Positions 25,354-34,971 of a DNA stretch of 64,000 nt are shown here, in pieces. The stretch spans positions 1 to 64,000 of the forward strand of contig NZ_JAHRIB010000079.1 in the NCBI RefSeq assembly GCF_019090165.1, written 5' to 3'. A program made the position numbers and the translations under genes. How positions within the stretch are numbered: the stretch's first letter is position 1; every line of letters begins with the position of its first letter. Source of the DNA: Streptomyces sp. BV286. Lineage in GTDB: Bacteria > Actinomycetota > Actinomycetes > Streptomycetales > Streptomycetaceae. Below the pieces are notes generated by a model. That model did no database searches, was not told the DNA's origin, and saw only the letters and a list, made by a program, of their open reading frames with translations.

Positions 25354-26595
25354 TCAGCGCCGCGCGCGGGGGTCGCCCAGCTCTCCCCGGAGCCGCTGGG
25401 CCCTCAGCACCAGTTCGAGCTCGAAGCGCCGGTCGGGGTCGTCGACCTCGTCGCCCCACAGTTCCCGGATCTGCCTCAGGCGGTACCGCACGGTCTGCGG
25501 GTGGACCCCGAGCCTGGCGGCCACCTCGGGGGCACCGCCCCGCGTCTCCAGCCAGGCCAGCAGTGTCTCGGCGAGCCGGCGGCCGTGCGTGGGACCGCAG
25601 TGGGCGAGCGGCTCCAGACACCGCAGGGCCAGGTCGTCGATGAGCTCCTCGGGCTGCAGCAGGACCAGCGCCTCGGTGTGCTGGGTGCAGTACAGCACCT
25701 CGCCCGCCGGCAGCAGCCCGCGCTCCATCAGCCGTACCGCGGCCTCGGCCCAGCGCAGCGACTTCGCCGCGTCGGCCAGCGGGACCGGCGGGCCGATCGC
25801 GCCGGCCCATCCCGTGAGCGCCCGGTGCAGCAGCTCCGGGCGGCCGGCGGCATCCGGCTCGGGCACGACCATCCGGGGCTGCTCGCACTCCATGTCCAGC
25901 AGCACGCCCTGGCCCACGGCGGGGGCGACGGCCTCCCGGGCTGGCCGCAGCAGGACGCCGACCGCGACCTTGTCCGGCAGCGGCCAGCCGATCCGCGCGG
26001 CCCGCTCGGCGAGGGCCTCGGCCGGATCGCCTCGGTGGTGCTCGGCCAGCAGCAGTTCCATCAGCCGGCGCTGCAGGCGCAGCCGCTCCCCCGCCTGCCG
26101 GGCGGCGGCCTCGGCGTAGCCGCGGACGGACTGGTCGACCAGTCCGTCCAGGTACTCGTAGCCCGCGTCGACCAGTTCGTACATGGCGGGCGGCGGGATC
26201 TCCACGCGCTGCCCGATCTCCGCGAAGCGGCGCCAGGCCAGCCGCACGCCGAGCCGGTAGATCGCCTGGAGCGAGTCCAGGCTGCGGCCGTTGAGCCCCT
26301 CGCCGCGGCCGAACTCCTGGAAGACCTCGGGGTGGACGCGCGGTCTGCCCTCCGCGTTCTCCAGGTGCTGGACGAACACCTCGATGGCCCGGCGGATCCC
26401 GACGAGCGCCATCGGCTCGCCGGAGTCGTCGAGCACGACGGGCAGGTGGGGATACTCGTGCCTGATCTCCCGGAGGATCTCCTCGGCGAGCGCGGGGGCC
26501 TCGGCCATCGCGAGCGCGGCGAACTGCCGCACCTGGACGCGGGGGACGTCGTGCCAGGCCGAGCGCACCGTGACGGGTCCGGGGCGTAGGGCCAT
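25354..26595 (-). CDS. PucR-family transcriptional regulator
   Basis: 413 aa. The C-terminal HTH_30 (APEVAARLGVHPQTVRYRLRQIRELWG, split around residue 365-390) is the PucR/CdaR DNA-binding helix. The N-terminal 200 residues are the helical region usual in actinobacterial members, with no GGDEF-like active site. ATG at 26595 with GGGAG 8 nt upstream. It begins 2 nt after the stop of a 50-residue membrane peptide, so they share a transcript. Targets are unknown; the DUF3068 gene is divergent. Confidence 0.82.
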   Translation of the reverse strand: MALRPGPVTVRSAWHDVPRVQVRQFAALAMAEAPALAEEILREIRHEYPHLPVVLDDSGEPMALVGIRRAIEVFVQHLENAEGRPRVHPEVFQEFGRGEGLNGRSLDSLQAIYRLGVRLAWRRFAEIGQRVEIPPPAMYELVDAGYEYLDGLVDQSVRGYAEAAARQAGERLRLQRRLMELLLAEHHRGDPAEALAERAARIGWPLPDKVAVGVLLRPAREAVAPAVGQGVLLDMECEQPRMVVPEPDAAGRPELLHRALTGWAGAIGPPVPLADAAKSLRWAEAAVRLMERGLLPAGEVLYCTQHTEALVLLQPEELIDDLALRCLEPLAHCGPTHGRRLAETLLAWLETRGGAPEVAARLGVHPQTVRYRLRQIRELWGDEVDDPDRRFELELVLRAQRLRGELGDPRARR

Positions 26596-26597
26596 GG

Positions 26598-26750
26598 TCA
26601 GCGCTCCCGGCCGGCCGTCTCATAGGTGATGAGTGGCGTGTTCGGCTGGTCCGGGGTCGCGTCGAGCAGCGCGACGATCCCGAGGGCGGCGCCCACGGCG
26701 AGCAGGGCGGCGGCGGCCACGGTCAGCAGGGCGGCGAGCAGTCTGGGCAT
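26598..26750 (-). CDS. 50-residue single-pass membrane peptide
   Basis: Opens with MPRLLAALLTVAAAALLAVG, continues with a second half of one long hydrophobic helix (to about residue 30), and ends with a hydrophilic tail ATPDQPNTPLITYETAGRER. The tail composition and the 2-nt gap to the PucR ATG support a real gene. I recall similar tiny genes beside PucR genes in Streptomyces. Possible lipid-anchored or membrane partner of the regulator, by position only. Confidence 0.6.
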   Translation of the reverse strand: MPRLLAALLTVAAAALLAVGAALGIVALLDATPDQPNTPLITYETAGRER

Positions 26751-27074
26751 CGAGGGTCAGCCTCTCTGTCGGAGGTCGTTCCCACCCGAGCACTCCGCTG
26801 GGAGCTCCAGCCGCGATCCGCGGCCCGTACGTGGCCGATGGCGCCCACGTGGCGGAGCCGCACATGCCACCGTCCCGCACCCCTTCAGGCGCGGTACGTC
26901 CCCTTTGTCACCCGGTCCAACCTCGCCCCGTCCGGCGAGCCCCCAGTCTCGACAACGCATTGACACTTCGTCAAGGGTGCGCCTACGGTTCCCGGCCCAT
27001 ACCGCACCTGCACCCTCCCCCACCGTGCCGGCACACCCGCGTGCCGCGTCACCACGAGCCCTTGGAGTGCCCGG
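26751..27074. other. 324-bp divergent intergenic region
   Basis: Lies between the membrane-peptide/PucR pair and the DUF3068 gene. Apart from the promoter at 26960-26989, I see no ORF with coding character, no tRNA and no strong hairpin. Confidence 0.6.
26960..26989 (+). promoter_or_regulatory. promoter of DUF3068 gene
   Basis: TTGACA (26960-26965) and TACGGT (26984-26989) with an 18-bp spacer. The transcript would have a leader of about 80 nt before the ATG at 27075. A near-consensus HrdB promoter. Confidence 0.6.
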
Positions 27075-28052
27075 ATGCGCCGTACTGCCACACCCTTCTC
27101 GCTGGTCATCCTGGGTCTGGGCGTGTTCCTGCTCGTCCTGTCCCCGCTGCTCGCCTGGTACGTCGAACCACGTGCGCAGCGCACGCCCGTCGACATCGAC
27201 TCGACGACCGTTTTCACCGGTAAGGGCAGCTATTTCGACACCGACGAGATCGAAACCGTCCGTAACAAGAAGATCACCATCACCCGGCAGGTCCGCGGCG
27301 ACGTCGCCGACAGCGAGAAGAGCGGCCGGGCCGTCTGGGACGTGTCCACGTCCGTCGACACCGACAAGTCGCTGCCGGCGGCCGACCCGCACGACTCGCT
27401 CCAGTGGACGATGGAGCGCTGGGTGACCGACCGGAAGACGAACAAGCCGGTCCACTGCTGCGACGAGAAGCCCTACTACGAGGGCGAGGCGTACCTGAAG
27501 TTCCCCTTCGACGTGCAGAAACGCTCCTACATCTGGTGGGACAACACCCTCGGTTCGACCGTCACGCTGAAGTACCAGGGCAAGAAGAAGATCCAGGGGT
27601 ACGAGGGCCTCCGGTTCACCGGCACGGTGCCCGCCACCAAGACCGGCAGCCGACTGGTGCCCGGCACCATCGTGGGCGAGAAGGACGCAGGTCAGGTGCT
27701 TGCCGAGGAGTGGTACGCCAACCACGGCATCGAGCTCGTCGCCGACCAGCGGACGGGCCGGATCATCTACGCGGCGATCGGCCCCCGCAAGACGCTCCGG
27801 GCGCCCGGGGGCGAGAAGGACGCCGTCGTCCTGCTCGACAGCGAGCGGATCGCGTTCACCCCGGAGACCCAGAAGGAGCAGGTGGACCTCGCCGACACGG
27901 ACAGCGGCCTGCTGCGCATGGTGGGGCAGACGCTGCCGCTGGGGACGGGTGTGGCGGGCCTCGTCCTCGCCGTCGTGGGTGCCGTTTTGGTCGTACGCGG
28001 GCGTCGGCATCCCGATTCGCCCGAGAGTTCCCAGCAGCCGCTCACAATGTGA
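27075..28052 (+). CDS. DUF3068 (PorA-family-like) membrane-anchored exported protein
   Basis: 325 aa. N-terminal membrane helix at about 9-28 (LVILGLGVFLLVLSPLLAWY) and a C-terminal one at about 290-312, with an extracytoplasmic domain of 260 residues between. I recognise this as DUF3068, called porin PorA family in some annotations, widespread in actinobacteria and of unsettled function. A CC pair (VHCCDEKPYYEG) sits in the middle. It is upstream of the envelope operon but separated by 507 nt and a small hairpin, so it is probably its own transcript. Confidence 0.75.
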   Translation: MRRTATPFSLVILGLGVFLLVLSPLLAWYVEPRAQRTPVDIDSTTVFTGKGSYFDTDEIETVRNKKITITRQVRGDVADSEKSGRAVWDVSTSVDTDKSLPAADPHDSLQWTMERWVTDRKTNKPVHCCDEKPYYEGEAYLKFPFDVQKRSYIWWDNTLGSTVTLKYQGKKKIQGYEGLRFTGTVPATKTGSRLVPGTIVGEKDAGQVLAEEWYANHGIELVADQRTGRIIYAAIGPRKTLRAPGGEKDAVVLLDSERIAFTPETQKEQVDLADTDSGLLRMVGQTLPLGTGVAGLVLAVVGAVLVVRGRRHPDSPESSQQPLTM

Positions 28053-28559
28053 TGAGACGTCAGCCCGACAATCACCGAACTTGTCACTTCGGTGAGTAGC
28101 CGCATCGAACCAGCGGGCGAAAACTATCCACCCCACCCGAACACAGCACACCCACAAGCCCGTCACAGCCCGACCCCGTCACCACCACCACGACACAGCC
28201 CCACAGAACGGCCGCGCCGACAGGTCGCACCGTTCCGCACGGACCGCTCCACCGATCCATACGGATTCTCGCCGCGGGAATTTCAGGTTCCCGCACCGGA
28301 ACGCACCCAAGGCGCGGGGATTCGCCCGACGCAAAACCGGAACCCGGAACGCACCGGGCCGACAGCCCCGCACCACGGGAACCGACAGCTCCACAGCGCG
28401 ATCTCCGTACGACCGCACGGCGGCGGGCCCCCCACAGGCCCCGTGCCGCACCCCGACCTCGACCGATCCGCACCGGGAGACCGTCACCACCGACGCACTA
28501 AGCCGTACCCGCCCCCACCCCCACGCTGGATCCGCACCCCGAGACGAGTTGGAGCACCC
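28053..28559. other. 507-bp intergenic region before the envelope operon
   Basis: Holds the hairpin at 28072-28095 and then a long A/C-rich stretch. An open frame continues upstream from the glycosyltransferase, but its product is only Pro/His/Arg-rich and lacks the codon bias of real genes here. No convincing -35/-10 pair was found, although the nine-gene operon must have a promoter in or near it. Confidence 0.6.
28072..28095 (+). terminator. small hairpin after DUF3068 gene
   Basis: TCACCGAA (28072-28079) pairs with TTCGGTGA (28088-28095) over an 8-nt loop, 19 nt past the stop. Weak as a terminator; it could equally be an operator dyad. Confidence 0.4.
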
Positions 28560-29711
28560 ATGCCCCAGCACGTGCCTTCGTCGTTGCGCGACGCCTTCCC
28601 ACGCGCCGCGCAGCGACACCCGGCGCTCCCCCCACAGCCGCGCCGAATCGTTTTCCTCGCCCGTCGTGACTTCGGCAACGAAGCCGCGGGCGGCTCCGAA
28701 CTGCTCGTCGACAGACTCGCCGAAGGCCTGACGCACCTCGGTCACCAGGTGACCCTGCTGTGTGGCGGCCCCGCCGCGTACCGCGACTACCGTGTCGTGT
28801 CGGCGGGCGGCGACCTCGGTCACTATTTGCGTGCCAGATCGGCCTTCCAGCGCCAGGTCGGCGACTGCGACCTGCTCGTCGAGGTCTGCAACGGCATGCC
28901 GTACCTGGCGCCGCTGTGGCACCGGGGGCCGACCCTCTGTCTGGTCAACCATGTACACACCGACCTGTGGCGGATGCGGTTCGGCGGACCGCTGGCACCC
29001 GCCGCCCGGCTCGGCCGAAGACTCGAACACTGGGCACTGGCAGGCGCTCAGCGCCATGGTCTGCTGGTCGCCGTCTCCCCGTCCACGGCACAGGCGCTGC
29101 GCGCGATCGGGGTCGACCGCGACCGCATCCGGGTCGTGCACAACGGCGTGGAGGAACCGGGCCCGCCCGCCGAACGCTCGCCGGAGCCGATGTTCCTGGC
29201 CATGGGCCGGCTCGTCGAGTACAAGCGGATCGACCTGCTGCTGCGTCTGTGGGAGCGGGTCCGCCCGGTCACCGGCGGCCGGCTGGTGATCGTCGGCGAC
29301 GGACCCGAACGGGAACGTCTCCAGCAACTCGCGGGTCCCGGCGTCGAGTTCAGGGGCCATGTCTCCGAGGCGGAGAAGCACCGCCTGCTCTGTTCCGCCT
29401 GGCTGCTGCTGCACCCCTCGGCCGTCGAGGGATGGGGCCTGGTGGTCACGGAGGCGGCGGCCCGCGAGACCCCCGCGATCGCCTTCGACGTGCCCGGCCT
29501 GCGCGACTCGATCGTGGACGGCGAGACGGGCCTGCTGGCCCGCGGCGAGTCCTCGTTCGCCGCGGCCTGGTGCACCCTCGCCCTGTCCGCCCGGCGCCGC
29601 GTCCTCATGGGCAAGGCGGCCGGCGACCGTGCCGCCCAGTACCGATGGCACCGCACCGTACGTCAGTTCAGGACGGTGGCGACCGAGGCGGTGCGGAGCT
29701 GGACGCCATGA
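28560..29711 (+). CDS. GT4-type glycosyltransferase
   Basis: 383 aa from the ATG at 28560, with GGAG 5 nt upstream. Retaining GT-B fold. N-terminal acceptor half begins IVFLARRDFGNEAAGGSE. The donor half has LVEYKRIDLLLR, VIVGDGPER, the EAEKHRLL segment and HPSAVEGWGLVVTEAAA, whose E-x7-E pattern is the GT4 donor motif. No membrane segment. First gene of a tightly coupled operon with methyltransferases and an AftD-like enzyme, so it probably builds a surface glycan. Overlaps the next gene by ATGA. The nucleotide-sugar donor is unknown. Confidence 0.85.
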   Translation: MPQHVPSSLRDAFPRAAQRHPALPPQPRRIVFLARRDFGNEAAGGSELLVDRLAEGLTHLGHQVTLLCGGPAAYRDYRVVSAGGDLGHYLRARSAFQRQVGDCDLLVEVCNGMPYLAPLWHRGPTLCLVNHVHTDLWRMRFGGPLAPAARLGRRLEHWALAGAQRHGLLVAVSPSTAQALRAIGVDRDRIRVVHNGVEEPGPPAERSPEPMFLAMGRLVEYKRIDLLLRLWERVRPVTGGRLVIVGDGPERERLQQLAGPGVEFRGHVSEAEKHRLLCSAWLLLHPSAVEGWGLVVTEAAARETPAIAFDVPGLRDSIVDGETGLLARGESSFAAAWCTLALSARRRVLMGKAAGDRAAQYRWHRTVRQFRTVATEAVRSWTP

Positions 29712-30475
29712 CCTCTCGGCGGAAGAACCCGACCCCGGGGCCGGGCACGGGCTTCAGGGACCCTTCGCTGCGCCGCTCCCTCGCCCTCTTCCGCGCCTTC
29801 CGCCACGAACAGGACGACCCCGAGGGCTGCTACTCGCTGCTCGCACGGGACGCCGCCGACCAGGTGGAGGCGTACGACGGTCCGGTGAAGGGCCGGACCG
29901 TCGTGGACGTGGGCGGCGGAGGCGGCTACTTCACCGAGGAGTTCCGGCGGCGTGGCGCACACGGCTATCTCTTCGAGCCGGACATGCACGAGCTCGGCCC
30001 GAAGCCGCCGGAGGGGTCCGTCGTCGCCGACGGGTATCTGCTGCCCCTCGCGGACGGTGTGGCGGACGTGTGCTTCTCCTCGAACGTGCTGGAGCACGTC
30101 GCCGACCCGCAGACCTTCCTCAGCGAGATGGTCCGCGTCACCCGCCCCGGCGGACTGATCTACATGTCGTTCACCAACTGGCTGTCCCCCTGGGGCGGTC
30201 ACGAGTGGGCGCCCTGGCACTACCTGGGCGCCGACCGGGCCCGCGCCCGCTACACGCGCCGCACGGGCAGGCCCGCCAAGCACACCCTCGGCGAGAACCT
30301 CTTCGCCGTGCACATCGGACCCACCCTGCGGCAGGTGCGTGCCCGGGACGACGTCACGGTCGTCTCGGCGCGCTCCCGCTACTGGCCGTTCCTCGCCCAG
30401 GCCGTGACCAGGGCGCCGGGACTGCGTGAGTTCGCGACCTGGAACCTCCTCCTCATCCTCCGGCGGTGTCCATGA
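29708..30475 (+). CDS. class I SAM-dependent methyltransferase
   Basis: 255 aa. SAM motif I VVDVGGGGGYFTEEF at about 64-78, followed by an acidic residue (YLFEPD), a motif like DVCFSSNVLEHVADP, and RVTRPGGLIYMSF. The shape matches methyltransferases acting on sugar or lipid intermediates. Starts at ATG 29708 overlapping the glycosyltransferase stop and ends overlapping the AftD-like gene, so all three are made together. Substrate not readable from sequence. Confidence 0.85.
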   Translation: MTSRRKNPTPGPGTGFRDPSLRRSLALFRAFRHEQDDPEGCYSLLARDAADQVEAYDGPVKGRTVVDVGGGGGYFTEEFRRRGAHGYLFEPDMHELGPKPPEGSVVADGYLLPLADGVADVCFSSNVLEHVADPQTFLSEMVRVTRPGGLIYMSFTNWLSPWGGHEWAPWHYLGADRARARYTRRTGRPAKHTLGENLFAVHIGPTLRQVRARDDVTVVSARSRYWPFLAQAVTRAPGLREFATWNLLLILRRCP

Positions 30476-33400
30476 CCAGCACGGTCCAGGCCCCTCCCCC
30501 GGCGACGACTCGCCCCCTCGCCCCGGACCCCGGCCCTCCGCAGGGGCCCCGGTCGCGGCGGTGGCTGCTGGGATTCTGGGCCGTGGTCCTCGTGCTGTTC
30601 TTGGCCGTGGACCCGGGCAGGCAGACCTTCGACACCAAGCTGGGGGTCGCGCTCGACCCCTGGCAGTTCCTGTCGGACCTGGGCCAGTTGTGGCACGACC
30701 GGGGCGGCTTCGGCGGGATCGCGGACCAGTACGTCGGTTACGCGTTCCCGATGCTGCCGTACTACGGCCTGACCGAGCTGATCAACCTGCCGGTGTGGCT
30801 GGCCGAGCGGCTGTGGATGTCACTCATCGTGACGGTCGCCTTCTGGGGTGCGCTGCGGCTCGCCGAGCGGCTGGACATCGGCAGCGGCGCGTCCCGGCTG
30901 CTCGGCGCGGTGGCGTACGCGCTGTGGCCGGTGTTCACGGTCGTCGTCGGCTCGACCTCGGCGGCCGCGCTCCCCGGCGCCTTCCTGCCGTGGGTGCTGC
31001 TGCCGCTGACGAACGAACGCCACAGCGCCCGGGTCGCCGCCCTGCGCTCGGCGCTGGTCATCCCCTTCATGGGCGGCGTCAACGCGGCCTCCACGCTGGC
31101 CTCCCTGCTGCCCGTCGGTCTCTACCTGCTCTCCCGTCCGCGCGGACCCCGGCAGCGCAAGCTGATCGCCTGGTGGGTGCCGGGCGTGCTCCTCGCGACG
31201 CTGTGGTGGGTGGTCCCGCTGCTGATGCTGGGCATCTACGGCGAGAACTTCCTTCCGTACGTGGAGAGTTCGCAGACCACGACGGACACCATGTCGGCGA
31301 CGGAGACCCTGCGCGGGGCCGGCAACTGGGTCGCGTACCTGCACTTCGGCGAGGCCTGGCTGCCCGCGGGCTGGACGGTGGCGGCCTCGGTGGTCGTCAT
31401 CGTCTCCTCGGCGCTGGCGGCCGGACTCGGCCTGGCCGGGCTGGCCCGGCGGGACATGCCCGAGCGGCGCTGGCTCGTACTGACCGTGCTGTCGGTCGCG
31501 CTCATCACCCTCGCCGGTTACGGCGGTTCGTTCGGCGCGCCCTTCCACGGCGTGGTCCAGGACTGGCTGAACGGGGGACTCGTCCCCTTCCGCAACATCT
31601 ACAAGTTCCAGACGGGGCTTGCCCTCGCGCTGGTCCTCGGGCTGATCCACCTGGTCGGTGTCGCCTCCCGGCCCCAGGGCGCCCGTCCCGTACGCGGCCG
31701 CCGGTTCGCCGCGCTGATCGCGGCGGTCCTCGTACTCCCCGGTCTCGCCTGGCCCTATCTCAACGGGTCGATCCTGCAGCCGGGTTCGTTCCAGCAGCTC
31801 CCCACGTACTGGTCGTCCACGGCCGACTGGCTGAAGAAGTACTCGCCGGACTCGCGCGCCCTGGTCGTACCGGCCACCGCGCACGGCATCTACACCTGGG
31901 GCTCGCCCATCGACCAGCCCCTCGACGTGCTCGCCGACTCCCGCTGGGCCCAGCGGGACTACGTGCCGTTCGGCACCGCGGGCAACCGGCGGGCGATGGA
32001 CGCGGTCGAGCAGTCCTTGCTGACGGGCGGTGAAGTCCCGGGCCTGGCCGACTACTTGAGCCGGTCCGGCCTCCACTACGTCGTCGTGCGCAACGACCTC
32101 GACCCGGACCAGCTCGGCTATGTGCCGAGCGCGACGGTGAAGCGGACCCTGGAGGAGTCGGGCTACCGCCGGGTGACCGGCTTCGGCCCGGTGATGACGG
32201 GCGGCCGCATCCCGGAGGGCACCCCCATACAGATAGAGGGGCTGTATCCGCGGCAGCGGGCCGTCGAGATCTACGAGCCGGCGAGCCCGGACGTGGAGCG
32301 GCCCGGACAGGCCGGGCTGAAGGCCGTCGCCGACACGGCCGTCGTGTCCGGCGGGCCCGAGTCGCTGCTGCCGCTGTCCGCCGACCCGACGATGCGGGAC
32401 CGGGCGACCGTGCTGACCGGAGACAACCATCCCGGTCTCGGTGCCCCCGACCTCCAGGTGCTGGGAGACGGGCTGCGGCGCGCCGACACCCGGTTCGGCC
32501 TGGTCAACGCCAACACGTCGTACACGTACACCCGCGACGAACGCAATCACTCGGACAGCTTCCAGAACCCCGGGGAGAAACCGCACCAGATCCTGCCGAC
32601 GGAGGGGATCGGGCACCAGACGGTGGCCGAGCTGCGCGGGGCGCGTTCGGTGACCGCCTCGTCGAGCGGCAACTGGCTGTTCCACCTGCCGCAGTACGAC
32701 CCGGTGAACGCCTTCGACGGAAACCCGGACACGGCGTGGGCCGAGGGCGCGGCGGGCTCGGCGGACGGCGAGTGGCTGCGGATCGACTTCACGGACGAGA
32801 CGGAGATCCCCGACTCGATCCAGGTCACCCCGCTGCCGCAGGACAGCGTGCGTTCGGCGCCGACCCGGGTGCGGGTGGAGACGGAACGCGGTTCCGAGAC
32901 GAGCACCCTCCAGGCCAACGGCCAGCGGCAGCGCATCAAGGCCCCCGAGGGGGCGAGCGGCTGGCTGCGGATCACCGTCGTCGACTCGGCGGCCCGGCAC
33001 TCCGGGCTGTCCGGCGCCGGCTTCTCCGAGGTCTCGATTCCCGACGTCCAGGTGACGCGCATGCTGCGGCTGCCGACGGACGCCGAGCGCAGCGACGCGG
33101 CCGCCGAGGTCGTCTCGCTGCACCGGGCGACCGACCCGGGCGGCTTCTCCCCGACGGGCACGGAGGTCGGGCTGCACCGCCGCTGGACCTCGGAGTCCGC
33201 GGGCACGTACGCGCTGAAGGCGAGCGCGATCCCCGTGCCGAGTGACGCGCTGGACGCGCTGCTGTACGAGGTCGCGCCCGACCAGCAGAACCGGATCCTG
33301 GCGACGGCCGACTCGACGGCCCTCCTGGGCACCGGCCTGTCGCCGCGCAACCTCACCGACGGTGATCTGACGACCGCCTGGATCGCCGGGGACAAACCGA

Positions 33401-34971
33401 CCATCCATCTGCGCTGGCCGGCCGAACAGGCGGTGGGCGAGATCGTCCTCGCCCCGGCCGGAGGGCTGTCCGCGCGGCCCACCGAGGTCAACATCAGCTC
33501 ACCGAACGGCTCGACGATCGCCGGTGTCGACGAGAACGGCAACATCCGCTTCGACCCGATCACCACGGACCGGCTCGACATCACCGTCACCGAGACGGCC
33601 CCGATGACCGTCCACAACCCGCTCGCGGACGAGGACCTGCAGCTGCCGGTCGGCCTCACCGAGGCGTACGTCCCCGCGCTGGACGAGTACCGCACCCCGC
33701 AGCCGAGGTCGTCGCGCACCTTCGAGCTTCCCTGCGGCAAGGGTCCGACGCTCGCCGTGGACGACGAGTTGTACGAGACGAGCGCCAAGGGGACGGTACG
33801 GGACCTCGTGGACCGGCGCCCCGTGGAGCTGACGCTCTGCCAGGAAGGCCGCGACGACGCCGAGTTGTCGCTCGGGTCGGGCTCCCACCGGGTCGAGGCC
33901 GGTGACGCCGGGCCGCTGGCCGTCACCGACGTGACGCTGACCCGCGGCACGGTCACCGCTCCGGCCGCGCTCGACCGCGAACTGGGCATCAAGGACTGGC
34001 TCGGCGACCGCCGCGAGGTGTCCGTCGGCTCGGGCGCGGCCTCGTACCTGACGACGTACGAGAACTTCAACGACGGCTGGAAGGCCACGCTGAACGGCAA
34101 GGAGCTCAACCCGGTACGGCTCGACGGCTGGCAGCAGGGCTGGCGGATCCCGGCGGGCGAGGGCGGCACCGTGAAGCTCTCCTACGCGCCGTCCACGCTG
34201 TACGAGGCCGGGCTGATCGGCGGCGCGGTCGCCCTCCTGCTGCTGGTGGGGCTCGTGCTGTACCGGCGGGACGCCCCCAACCCCGACGAGGCGTCGCCGG
34301 AGCCGCCCCCGCCCGGGCTGATCCTGGGCACGGTCGTGCTCACCCTGGTGGGGATCGTGATCGCCGGGTTCTTCGCGCTGCTGGTGCCGGTCCTGGCGCT
34401 GCTGGCCCGGCGGCGGCACGCGCTGCTGGTGCCGATCGCGTTCCTCGCGCTCGCCGGGGCCGGGATCGTTGCCGCGACGGGCTCCGGGGAGCCGGTCGGC
34501 GAGGGCGTCGGAGCGTTCGGGCACACGGCCCAACTGCTGGCACTGATCGGGCTGTTCGCCGGCCTGGTGTCGGTCGGGGAGGCCTCGTACGGGACACGGG
34601 GCGGCGCCGGCCGGAGCGCCGGGCATCCCGGCGCGGGCACGCTGCCGCCGCCGGGGTCCGGGGCGCCGACGGGGATCCTGCCGCGCCGGCGGCGGGGGGA
34701 GAACGCGGGACCCGGGGCGAGTGCCCCGGCCGGGACGCCGTCAGGGGCACCCGGGGCGCCGCCGCCGCCCTTCACGCCGACCGGGCCCCCGCCACCCGAG
34801 TCCGGCCCGACCGTGTCGGCCCGCGGGCCGGGGTCCGCACCGGCCGAGGCCGACCCGCCGACCATGCGGATGCCGCTTCGCAAGCGGGGGGACGAGGAGA
34901 CGGGGGCCGCACAGCCCGAGGACACCAGGGCGGCCCGCCGTGAGGAGAAGGGGGAAGGCGAACCCACATGA
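30472..34971 (+). CDS. AftD-like alpha-(1->3)-arabinofuranosyltransferase (DUF3367), GT-C
   Basis: 1499 aa. A membrane-embedded GT-C catalytic half with many helices (first at about 30-48) occupies roughly 1-430. Large extracytoplasmic domains follow, including an F5/8-type-C-like fold near 740-860, then two or three closing helices at about 1245-1355 and a Pro/Gly-rich cytoplasmic tail. I recognise the DUF3367 family that contains mycobacterial AftD, which adds arabinofuranose to arabinan from decaprenyl-phospho-arabinose. Streptomyces lack a mycolic-arabinan wall, so the acceptor here is unclear. ATG 30472 overlaps the methyltransferase stop. Confidence 0.82.
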   Translation: MTSTVQAPPPATTRPLAPDPGPPQGPRSRRWLLGFWAVVLVLFLAVDPGRQTFDTKLGVALDPWQFLSDLGQLWHDRGGFGGIADQYVGYAFPMLPYYGLTELINLPVWLAERLWMSLIVTVAFWGALRLAERLDIGSGASRLLGAVAYALWPVFTVVVGSTSAAALPGAFLPWVLLPLTNERHSARVAALRSALVIPFMGGVNAASTLASLLPVGLYLLSRPRGPRQRKLIAWWVPGVLLATLWWVVPLLMLGIYGENFLPYVESSQTTTDTMSATETLRGAGNWVAYLHFGEAWLPAGWTVAASVVVIVSSALAAGLGLAGLARRDMPERRWLVLTVLSVALITLAGYGGSFGAPFHGVVQDWLNGGLVPFRNIYKFQTGLALALVLGLIHLVGVASRPQGARPVRGRRFAALIAAVLVLPGLAWPYLNGSILQPGSFQQLPTYWSSTADWLKKYSPDSRALVVPATAHGIYTWGSPIDQPLDVLADSRWAQRDYVPFGTAGNRRAMDAVEQSLLTGGEVPGLADYLSRSGLHYVVVRNDLDPDQLGYVPSATVKRTLEESGYRRVTGFGPVMTGGRIPEGTPIQIEGLYPRQRAVEIYEPASPDVERPGQAGLKAVADTAVVSGGPESLLPLSADPTMRDRATVLTGDNHPGLGAPDLQVLGDGLRRADTRFGLVNANTSYTYTRDERNHSDSFQNPGEKPHQILPTEGIGHQTVAELRGARSVTASSSGNWLFHLPQYDPVNAFDGNPDTAWAEGAAGSADGEWLRIDFTDETEIPDSIQVTPLPQDSVRSAPTRVRVETERGSETSTLQANGQRQRIKAPEGASGWLRITVVDSAARHSGLSGAGFSEVSIPDVQVTRMLRLPTDAERSDAAAEVVSLHRATDPGGFSPTGTEVGLHRRWTSESAGTYALKASAIPVPSDALDALLYEVAPDQQNRILATADSTALLGTGLSPRNLTDGDLTTAWIAGDKPTIHLRWPAEQAVGEIVLAPAGGLSARPTEVNISSPNGSTIAGVDENGNIRFDPITTDRLDITVTETAPMTVHNPLADEDLQLPVGLTEAYVPALDEYRTPQPRSSRTFELPCGKGPTLAVDDELYETSAKGTVRDLVDRRPVELTLCQEGRDDAELSLGSGSHRVEAGDAGPLAVTDVTLTRGTVTAPAALDRELGIKDWLGDRREVSVGSGAASYLTTYENFNDGWKATLNGKELNPVRLDGWQQGWRIPAGEGGTVKLSYAPSTLYEAGLIGGAVALLLLVGLVLYRRDAPNPDEASPEPPPPGLILGTVVLTLVGIVIAGFFALLVPVLALLARRRHALLVPIAFLALAGAGIVAATGSGEPVGEGVGAFGHTAQLLALIGLFAGLVSVGEASYGTRGGAGRSAGHPGAGTLPPPGSGAPTGILPRRRRGENAGPGASAPAGTPSGAPGAPPPPFTPTGPPPPESGPTVSARGPGSAPAEADPPTMRMPLRKRGDEETGAAQPEDTRAARREEKGEGEPT

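Noticed and set aside
28092..28559. N-terminal extension of the GT4 glycosyltransferase frame
   Set aside because: The upstream frame is Pro/His/Arg-rich, lacks the local codon bias, and the ATG at 28560 has a good ribosome site and the expected N-terminus.
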